Shown one piece after another: positions 1 through 5,269 of a stretch of 9,275 nt of DNA (position 1 is its first letter; every line of letters begins with the position of its first letter). The position numbers were made by a program, and so were the translations under genes. The notes below the pieces were generated by a model. It was not told the origin of the DNA. It searched no databases and saw nothing but the letters and a program-made list of their open reading frames with translations. The DNA comes from JADLHS01 sp036274115 (GTDB lineage Bacteria > Verrucomicrobiota > Verrucomicrobiia > Limisphaerales > JADLHS01), in the NCBI GenBank assembly GCA_036274115.1, contig DASUGI010000232.1:1-9275 (forward strand), in the 5' to 3' direction.

Positions 1-3
1 AAA

Positions 4-74
4 CCCAAAGATTAGGGGCGGACAAAGATTCTTCATTTCTCTTTTCCGATCTTTGTCCGCCCCTAATCTTTGGG
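4..74 (+). repeat. 71-bp palindromic element, copy 1 (perfect 26-bp arms)
   Basis: The left arm (4-29, beginning CCCAAAGATTAGGGGC) is the exact reverse complement of the right arm (49-74, ending CCTAATCTTTGGG), with a 19-nt pyrimidine-rich loop at 30-48. There is no T-tract, so it is not a typical terminator. A related copy lies at 1204-1274 with the loop on the opposite strand, which shows this is a dispersed mobile-type repeat (MITE- or REP-like) and not a private hairpin. It carries no coding capacity for a transposase. Two of its three forward frames are free of stops, including the frame that continues into the GH31 gene. The family name is not known to me. Confidence 0.9.
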
Positions 75-114
75 AGACGTTCAGAGTTGGATTCGGTCGT
101 TGGTTCGCAATCTC

Positions 115-157
115 TCACCCCTCACCCTTGATCCCTTTCCCCGTTGAGGGGAGAGGG
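115..157 (+). repeat. REP-like unit 1, upstream of the GH31 start
   Basis: This is a 43-nt unit, TCACCCCTCACCC... ending in a stem-loop: arm CCCTTTCCCC, loop GTTGA, arm GGGGAGAGGG (one G-T pair). It matches the unit at 2735-2777 at 39 of 43 positions in the same orientation. It stands alone here, unlike the paired units further right. Its 3' arm sits 6 nt before the chosen GTG start of the GH31 gene. Confidence 0.88.
148..157 (+). promoter_or_regulatory. Repeat-derived ribosome-binding site of the GH31 gene
   Basis: GGGGAGAGGG, the 3' arm of the REP-like hairpin, lies 6 nt before GTG 164 and contains GAGG, a good Shine-Dalgarno match. It favours the GTG start over the upstream TTG 53, which lies inside the 71-bp palindrome. 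Because the same bases pair with 132-141 in the hairpin, the site could be partly hidden in the mRNA. That last point is inference. Confidence 0.5.
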
Positions 158-163
158 AAAGTC

Positions 164-2575
164 GTGTTCGCGCGCTGGACGTTGATAAGTCTGTTGCTCG
201 TGTTGTCGCTCCGGGCCTTTGCGGCCGGTGATAAGCAGCTCCAGGTCTTTGGTGCGCCGGTTCAATTGACGATCAGCGAAGCCAGCGAGCGCACCGTTCG
301 TATCGAACTGACGCCGCTCGACGAGCAGGGGAATCCGTGCTCCGGCACGCCGTCCACCGTTCTGGCTCAATTCCAGTGCAAAGAAAGATTTCGCGCGCGT
401 GAACTCGCTAGTGAGAAAAAACTCCGTATTGGCAAGCTGCGCGTGGCCATTAAGCCAAACCCGCTCACCATCTCCGTTACTCAAGCCGATGGAAAGCCAG
501 TGCAAGAACTGGTCTTCGACGATGCGAACGGAACGAACGCCGTCACGTTTCGTGCTGATGCGCCCGTTCTCGGTTTGGGCGAAGGCGAGCAGCAGTTTGA
601 TCGGCGCGGGCATTACTTTCGCATGCGGAACGGCCAAATCGCGCCGCTGCTGGCGACGCACGGAGCGACGATTCCCGTTCCGTTTCTCATCGGCACGGAT
701 GGTTGGGCGCTCTTTTTCAATCGCACCTGGGGCGAGTTCGATTTGCGAGAGGCCAAAGCGCGCTTCCTTCCAGTGACCAATGCCATTGGCTGCGAACCGT
801 TGGAAATATTTGTGATCAATGTTCGTGAACCGGCAGGGGTGTTCACTGAATACGTTCGGCTGACGGGCCAACCCGTGATGCCGCCGAAATGGACGATGGG
901 CTACATCCAGTCGCATCGTACCTTGCTTGGTCCCGATGACCCGCTGCAAATCGCGAAGACGTTCCGCGAAAAAAACCTCCCCTGTGATGCGCTGATCTAT
1001 CTCGGCACGGGTTACTGCACCAACGGCTGGAACGTCGTCAACGGCACAATTGACTTCAACACAAACGCATTCCCGCGCCCCGCGGAACAGATCAAGGCGT
1101 TGCAGGCGGAGAACTTCAAAGTGATACTGCACGTCAATCAAGCGCCGCGAAATCTTTTCGGCACAACTGTCGGCGGGCCGCTTTCTCAGTCTCCATCGAA
1201 TCACCCAAAGATTAGCGCCGGACAAAGATCGGAAAAGGATGATGGAAAATCTTTGTCCGCCGCTAAGCTTTGGGAGAAACCTGCGGAAACGGGCGCGAAT
1301 CTCTTTTCCCGCGGACCCTACCTGACTCGCGATGAACGGCAGGCGCTCGGCACTCCGGTCGTGACGGGCATGGCTAAGGACTTTGATTCGCCCCTTCACA
1401 TCCGCAATTACTGGCAATGGCATCGCCCCGTCTTCGCGCTCGGTATTGATGGCTGGTGGCCGGACGATGGCGACGAGTTGCCGATTGAAGCCCGGCTTGC
1501 GCGGCATCGCTGTTACTACGAAGGCCCCTTGCTGGAGCGCCCCAACGAACGCCCGTGGAGTCTGCATCGCAATGGTTACGCCGGCGTGGCGCGTTACGGC
1601 GGCTGGATTTGGTCGGGCGACCCGCAATCACGCTGGGCCACGCTTGCCGCGCACGTGCCGGTGGGACTGAACTATTCACTGAGCGTCTCGCCGTTTTGGG
1701 GCACGGACATCGGCGGCTTCGTCATCACGAGTGAATTGACCGGCGAGCTTTATGTTCGCTGGTTTCAATTCGGTGCGTTCAATCCATTGTTCCGTTCGCA
1801 CGGGCGCACGTGGCATTTGCGTCTGCCGTGGGGCTGGAACACGGGCGAAACCGGGCCCATCGAATCACGTGACGTGACGGACCGTGCTGAGTTGCGCAAT
1901 GCCGAGGTCGAGCCCATCTGCCGCAAGTATCTCGAACTCCGCTATCGTCTCCTGCCTTACAACTACTCTCTGGTTCGCGAGGCCTGCGACAGGGGTTTGC
2001 CGATGATGCGGGCGTTGTGGCTGCATTATCCCGATGACGCGGAAGCCGTGAAACTGGGCGGCGAATATCTCTGGGGACGTGATGTGTTGGTTGCGCCGGT
2101 GGTGGAAAAAGGCGCAACCACGCGTCGGGTTTATCTGCCGGAAGGCACATGGTTTGACTGGTGGACCGGCAAGCAGCACCCGGGCAAGCAATGGATTGAA
2201 CGTCCGGTTGACCTGGCGACGTTGCCGCTCTACGTGCGGGCGGGCGCGATCATTCCGTTCGATCCCATTCGCCAGTTCACGGCGCAATCCGTGAGCGAAC
2301 CGCCGACCGTGCTGGTCTTTCCCGGCGCGAATGGCGAGTTCACGCTTTACGATGATGATGGTCAAAGTCTGGCGTATCGCACCGCCAATGACCCGAAAGC
2401 AACCTGGATTCGCTTTCGTTGGGATGATGCGAAGCGACGTCTGACAATTGAGCCGGATAAGCGGATGAAGAAATGGCCGGGTGGCCGACGCGAATTTGCA
2501 TTCAAAGCTCTGGGGAGTAATCTCGAACCGAAGCGAATCGAGTTTCAGGGGAAGCGTGTGGTGGTGAATCTGTAG
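164..2575 (+). CDS. Exported glycoside hydrolase family 31 (alpha-glucosidase/alpha-xylosidase type)
   Basis: This is a retaining alpha-glycosidase expected to release terminal alpha-linked glucose or xylose outside the cytoplasm. From GTG 164 it has 803 residues. Residues 1-20 (FARWTLISLLLVLSLRAFA) form a signal peptide. The N-terminal beta domain runs to about 238, the TIM barrel starts at MPPKWTMGY (239-247), and a C-terminal beta region includes the DUF5110-type motif LYDDDGQS near 720. The likely nucleophile is Asp434 in GWWPDDGDE, the acid/base Asp486 in WSGD, followed by SPFWGTDIGGF; these are the GH31 landmarks. Residues 347-371 are encoded by a copy of the 71-bp palindrome and lie between barrel segments VILHVNQAP and HIRNYW. 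Start: TTG 53 is possible but lies in a repeat, and the frame stays open to the window edge, so a start further upstream cannot be excluded. Substrate specificity cannot be read from the sequence. The family call is secure. Confidence 0.93.
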   Translation: MFARWTLISLLLVLSLRAFAAGDKQLQVFGAPVQLTISEASERTVRIELTPLDEQGNPCSGTPSTVLAQFQCKERFRARELASEKKLRIGKLRVAIKPNPLTISVTQADGKPVQELVFDDANGTNAVTFRADAPVLGLGEGEQQFDRRGHYFRMRNGQIAPLLATHGATIPVPFLIGTDGWALFFNRTWGEFDLREAKARFLPVTNAIGCEPLEIFVINVREPAGVFTEYVRLTGQPVMPPKWTMGYIQSHRTLLGPDDPLQIAKTFREKNLPCDALIYLGTGYCTNGWNVVNGTIDFNTNAFPRPAEQIKALQAENFKVILHVNQAPRNLFGTTVGGPLSQSPSNHPKISAGQRSEKDDGKSLSAAKLWEKPAETGANLFSRGPYLTRDERQALGTPVVTGMAKDFDSPLHIRNYWQWHRPVFALGIDGWWPDDGDELPIEARLARHRCYYEGPLLERPNERPWSLHRNGYAGVARYGGWIWSGDPQSRWATLAAHVPVGLNYSLSVSPFWGTDIGGFVITSELTGELYVRWFQFGAFNPLFRSHGRTWHLRLPWGWNTGETGPIESRDVTDRAELRNAEVEPICRKYLELRYRLLPYNYSLVREACDRGLPMMRALWLHYPDDAEAVKLGGEYLWGRDVLVAPVVEKGATTRRVYLPEGTWFDWWTGKQHPGKQWIERPVDLATLPLYVRAGAIIPFDPIRQFTAQSVSEPPTVLVFPGANGEFTLYDDDGQSLAYRTANDPKATWIRFRWDDAKRRLTIEPDKRMKKWPGGRREFAFKALGSNLEPKRIEFQGKRVVVNL
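1204..1274 (-). repeat. 71-bp palindromic element, copy 2, in frame inside the GH31 gene
   Basis: Arms 1204-1229 and 1249-1274 pair at 24 of 26 positions around a 19-nt loop (1230-1248), the same geometry as copy 1. The reverse complement of the loop (ending CCTTTTCCG) resembles the loop of copy 1 (ending TCTTTTCCG), so this copy is inverted. The arms differ from copy 1 at four sites; two of them form a swapped G-C to C-G pair, the other two cause the two mismatches. It is read through as residues 347-371 of the GH31 protein with no stop or frameshift. Confidence 0.9.
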
Positions 2576-2610
2576 CGGGTACGAATCGTCCGGAACGCTG
2601 CTCACTGTTT

Positions 2611-2650
2611 CCCTCTCCCCTCAATGGGGAGAGGGCAGGGTGAGGGGTGG
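2611..2650 (-). repeat. REP-like unit 2 between GH31 and GH39
   Basis: CCCTCTCCCC, loop TCAAT, GGGGAGAGGG is a perfect 10-bp stem, followed by CAGGGTGAGGGGTGG. Read on the minus strand it matches unit 3 (2735-2777) apart from a 3-nt deletion next to the stem and a few substitutions. Together with unit 3 it forms an inverted pair with an 84-nt spacer (2651-2734), the arrangement of a REPIN. It lies 35 nt after the GH31 stop and could stall polymerase or protect mRNA ends, but there is no U-tract. Confidence 0.88.
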
Positions 2651-2670
2651 TTAGGTCAAGAGACAAACAA

Positions 2671-4479
2671 ATGAAAACGAAAATCAATTCACGTTGTGGT
2701 GCGGCAGCAAATCTGGAAGCCGGCTTGAAAGTGACCACCCCTCACCCTCAATCCCTCTCCCCGTTGAGGGGAGAGGGAAGCCGGGAGAGACGCTGCACTC
2801 GGTTCAATGTCGCGGTAGCCGCACTGCTCATCTTTGTTGTCGCTGCATCTGCGGCGTCCGCCCAATCCACCAACTCCTTCCCGGTTACCATCCGCGTAGA
2901 TGCGTCAAAACCCATCGGTCCGCTTCGTCCCATCTGGCGTTTCTTCGGCGGCGACGAACCGAACTACGCGACCATGAAAGACGGTCAGAAGCTGCTGGCG
3001 GATTACGGCAAGCTTCGTCCCAAGGACGTGTATTTCCGCACGCACAACTTGCTCACGTCTGGCGACGGCACGCCCGCGCTCAAGTGGGGTTCAACCGACG
3101 CCTACAAGGAAGACGCGCAGGGCAAACCGATCTACGATTGGAAGATTCTCGATTTGATGTTCGACAGCTATCTCGCCCGCGGCGTGCGGCCGTACGCGCA
3201 AATCGGTTTCATGCCGCAGGCGCTCTCGACGCGGCCCGAGCCGTATCGCCACGAGTGGCGGCCCGGCCTGCCGTACGAACGCATCTACACCGGCTGGGCG
3301 TATCCGCCGAAGGATTACGCGAAGTGGGGCGAACTGGTTTATCAATGGGTGAAACACTGCGTCGAACGCTACGGCAAGGAAGAGGTCGAAACGTGGTATT
3401 GGGAAACGTGGAACGAACCGAACATTGCCTACTGGCGCGGCACTCCGAATGAATTTCACAAGCTGCACGACTTCGCAATTGATGCGGTGCGCCGCGCCTT
3501 GCCAACCGCGCGTGTGGGCGGGCCGGATTCCGCTGGCGACGGCGGACGCTGGTCGCGCAACTTCTTCGAGCATTGCCTGCGCGGGACGAACTACGCCACC
3601 GGCAAAATCGGCACGCCGCTCGACTTCGTTTCGTTCCACGCCAAAGGCGCGCCCACCTACACCAACGATCACGTTCGCATGGGCATTGCGAATCAACTCC
3701 GCACGATTGACGCGGGCTTCCGGCTCGTGGCGTCGTTTCCGGAATTGAAGAACACGCCCATCGTCATCGGCGAATCCGATCCTGAAGGTTGTGCGGCGTG
3801 TCAGGGGCCGAACTTCAGCTATCGCAACGGCACGGTGTATTCGAGCTACACCGCGGCCAGCTTCGCGCGCAAGCAGGACCTCGCCGACAAACACGGCGTG
3901 AACTTCGCGGGTGCGCTCACGTGGGCGTTCACGTTCGAGGACCAACCTTACTTCGCCGGCTTCCGTCAACTCGCCAGTTGCGGCCTGCCGCTCGCGGTCT
4001 TCAACGTCCTCCGGATGTACAGCCAAATGGATGGCCAACGCATCACGGCTGAAAGCGATGGGGCGGTGTCGCTGGATCAAATCATGCAACGCGGCGTGCG
4101 CGAGAAGCCAGATGTGGCGGCGATTGCCAGCAAGGACGGAAACAAACTCTCCGTGATGGTCTGGCATTACCACGATGACGACATCAAAGGTGACGCGGCG
4201 GATGTGGCATTGTCCGTAGCCGGATTGCCCGCGTCCATAAACGAAGCCAAGCTCACGCACTATCGTGTGGATGAATTTAACAGCAATCCCTACGACGCCT
4301 GGCGGCGCATGGGCTCGCCTATTGCGCCGAGTCAACGCCAATACGGTCAGCTCCAGGAAGCGTCCAATCTCGCAAAACTGACGAATGCGCCTGCGACGGT
4401 GCGCGTAGAGCAGGGTGCAGCTACACTTAAGTTTGCGCTGCCGCGGCAAGGCGTGTCGTTGCTGGTGGTTGAGTGGTGA
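2671..4479 (+). CDS. Exported GH39-like beta-xylosidase family glycoside hydrolase
   Basis: This is a predicted retaining glycosidase of clan GH-A, closest to GH39 (beta-xylosidase), acting outside the cytoplasm. It has 602 residues. The acid/base is probably Glu249 in ETWNEPN, and the nucleophile Glu368 in TPIVIGESDPEG; the spacing and both motifs fit GH39. A TIM barrel covers about 70-420, followed by a beta-rich C-terminal part. The signal peptide has a hydrophobic core (VAVAALLIFVVAASAASA) ending near residue 66, after an unusually long n-region of about 44 residues containing a translated REP unit. Start: ATG 2671 (MKTK) is preferred over GTG 2647, which lies in the preceding REP unit; the only later in-frame option before the core is TTG 2764 in the hairpin loop, with no Shine-Dalgarno. 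It follows GH31 by 95 nt, and its stop overlaps the next gene. Exact substrate is uncertain, since clan GH-A motifs are shared by related families. Confidence 0.87.
   Translation: MKTKINSRCGAAANLEAGLKVTTPHPQSLSPLRGEGSRERRCTRFNVAVAALLIFVVAASAASAQSTNSFPVTIRVDASKPIGPLRPIWRFFGGDEPNYATMKDGQKLLADYGKLRPKDVYFRTHNLLTSGDGTPALKWGSTDAYKEDAQGKPIYDWKILDLMFDSYLARGVRPYAQIGFMPQALSTRPEPYRHEWRPGLPYERIYTGWAYPPKDYAKWGELVYQWVKHCVERYGKEEVETWYWETWNEPNIAYWRGTPNEFHKLHDFAIDAVRRALPTARVGGPDSAGDGGRWSRNFFEHCLRGTNYATGKIGTPLDFVSFHAKGAPTYTNDHVRMGIANQLRTIDAGFRLVASFPELKNTPIVIGESDPEGCAACQGPNFSYRNGTVYSSYTAASFARKQDLADKHGVNFAGALTWAFTFEDQPYFAGFRQLASCGLPLAVFNVLRMYSQMDGQRITAESDGAVSLDQIMQRGVREKPDVAAIASKDGNKLSVMVWHYHDDDIKGDAADVALSVAGLPASINEAKLTHYRVDEFNSNPYDAWRRMGSPIAPSQRQYGQLQEASNLAKLTNAPATVRVEQGAATLKFALPRQGVSLLVVEW
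2735..2777 (+). repeat. REP-like unit 3, inside the GH39 signal-peptide region
   Basis: The unit reads CCACCCCTCACCCTCAATCC and ends in a perfect 10-bp stem (CCCTCTCCCC and GGGGAGAGGG) around loop GTTGA. It is the inverted partner of unit 2. It falls between ATG 2671 and the hydrophobic core of the GH39 signal peptide and is translated there as part of the peptide around PHPQSLSPLRGEG. Confidence 0.9.
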
Positions 4480-4994
4480 AAGAGTTCGAGAGGCGCATGG
4501 GCTACGCACCGACAACTGACCAAAAGTTCCTGGGCACGCTGGAAGCGTGGCTTCGAGATATGTCTGAGATTCTCGTGCTCATCCGCTACTCCCGTGCCGC
4601 CGGGTCGAAGGACTTTGAATTCTTTTCGTCGTTTCAAGTTCTGTCCGATAGGATACGCGAACTGCCTCCGCTCGCTTGCGTTATAGCGTTCAAACAACCA
4701 CAGCTTCCATTCCGAGGTGTCGTCGATGACAACTTCATTGCTAGTTGTCTGAACAATATCCCGGACGGGTCGGAATATCTCGTGGTTGAGAGTGTACGCC
4801 GTGTGTATGGCCGGATGTCATGGTTTCATCACGCATCTGGCGAGTCGCACGCCGAGTTGCGTGGAGACCTCGAAGATTCGCGCAGTGCATCTGTAGCTGT
4901 CGGTCTCTATCCGCCGTGGCTTCAGGACACTAATGATGTCATGTCGGCAGTTGTCCCGGATGAACGCGGAGTAGTAACCGGAGGCGTTTATTGA
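4476..4994 (+). CDS. Conserved protein of unknown function, coupled to GH39
   Basis: This 172-residue protein starts at GTG 4476, which overlaps the GH39 stop as GTGA, a layout typical of translational coupling; GTG 4473 is an adjacent alternative. It has no signal peptide or membrane segment, so it should be cytoplasmic, unlike its neighbours. Visible blocks are EILVLIRYSRAAGSKDFEFF (about 32-51), IAFKQPQLPFRGVVDDNFI (about 70-88), SEYLVVE, WFHHASGESHAELRGDLE and a C-terminal PPWLQDTNDVMSAVVPDERG. The ordered, compositionally normal sequence and the length argue for a real gene. I do not recognise a characterised family. Histidines and acidic residues in HHASGESHAEL could bind metal, but that is speculation. 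A role in sugar metabolism is not implied by position alone. Confidence 0.75.
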   Translation: MKEFERRMGYAPTTDQKFLGTLEAWLRDMSEILVLIRYSRAAGSKDFEFFSSFQVLSDRIRELPPLACVIAFKQPQLPFRGVVDDNFIASCLNNIPDGSEYLVVESVRRVYGRMSWFHHASGESHAELRGDLEDSRSASVAVGLYPPWLQDTNDVMSAVVPDERGVVTGGVY

Positions 4995-5110
4995 TCGTCG
5001 CCCATTCTGACGCAAATCCCCATCGCCATGAAAACAAACTTGTTTCCCTGTTGTTCATCTTGGTCGATGGACAGCCTCGATGTGCTAGCCGAGCGAGAGA
5101 ATGGTTTGAC

Positions 5111-5147
5111 GCCCGCCCTCACCCTGACCCTCTCCCCCAGGAGAGGG
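5111..5147 (+). repeat. REP-like unit 4 (second type) upstream of the M1 peptidase
   Basis: The unit reads GCCCGCCCTCACCCTGACCC and continues into CTCTCCCCCAGGAGAG, an imperfect hairpin. It is a near match to the reverse complement of unit 5 (5233-5269). The pair encloses an 85-nt spacer (5148-5232) in which CGGACGATT occurs at each end (5157-5165 and 5222-5230). The rest of 4995-5258 shows no gene, RNA or clear promoter. Short ORFs through it give low-complexity peptides such as LTPALSPGERE, typical of translated repeat. Confidence 0.85.
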
Positions 5148-5232
5148 AACAGCGATCGGACGATTTCAGTTTCGCGAGAGCAACACTGTCGAATCCAACG
5201 CTCGGGTTTGCCAAAAGACGGCGGACGATTCT

Positions 5233-5269
5233 CCCTCTCCCCGGGGGAGAGGGCCGGGGTGAGGGCGAG
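5233..5269 (-). repeat. REP-like unit 5 (second type) at the M1 peptidase start
   Basis: CCCTCTCCCC directly abuts GGGGGAGAGGG, followed by CCGGGGTGAGGGCGAGC. On the minus strand it repeats unit 4 with a handful of differences. In this pair the hairpin ends face inward, whereas in the pair at 2611-2777 they face outward. The unit overlaps the proposed GTG start at 5259. Confidence 0.87.
5243..5253 (+). promoter_or_regulatory. Repeat-derived ribosome-binding site of the M1 peptidase
   Basis: GGGGGAGAGGG within REP unit 5 lies 5 nt before GTG 5259 and resembles a Shine-Dalgarno sequence. ATG 5028 has no comparable purine stretch (CCCCATCGCC precedes it). The same bases can pair with 5233-5242, so translation could depend on hairpin opening; this is inference. 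Confidence 0.45.

Noticed and set aside
53..55. TTG as the GH31 start
   Set aside because: It lies in the palindromic element, has no Shine-Dalgarno, and would add 37 repeat-derived residues before the signal peptide. Not fully excluded.
4..1274. The two 71-bp copies as a composite transposon bounding a cargo
   Set aside because: The copies are small, diverged and without transposase, and the interval is the 5' half of the GH31 gene, not a discrete cargo.
122..1627. Minus-strand open frame of 501 codons under GH31
   Set aside because: The sense strand has clear GH31 catalytic motifs; the antisense frame is Arg-rich and featureless, a by-product of GC-rich codon use.
2795..2817. A Tat signal in GH39 (ERRCTRF before the hydrophobic core)
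   Set aside because: It lacks the S-R-R-x-F-L-K pattern; the arginines come largely from the sequence beside the repeat.
3091..4515. Minus-strand open frame of 474 codons under GH39
   Set aside because: It is a shadow of the GH39 gene, with Arg/His-rich composition and no domain.
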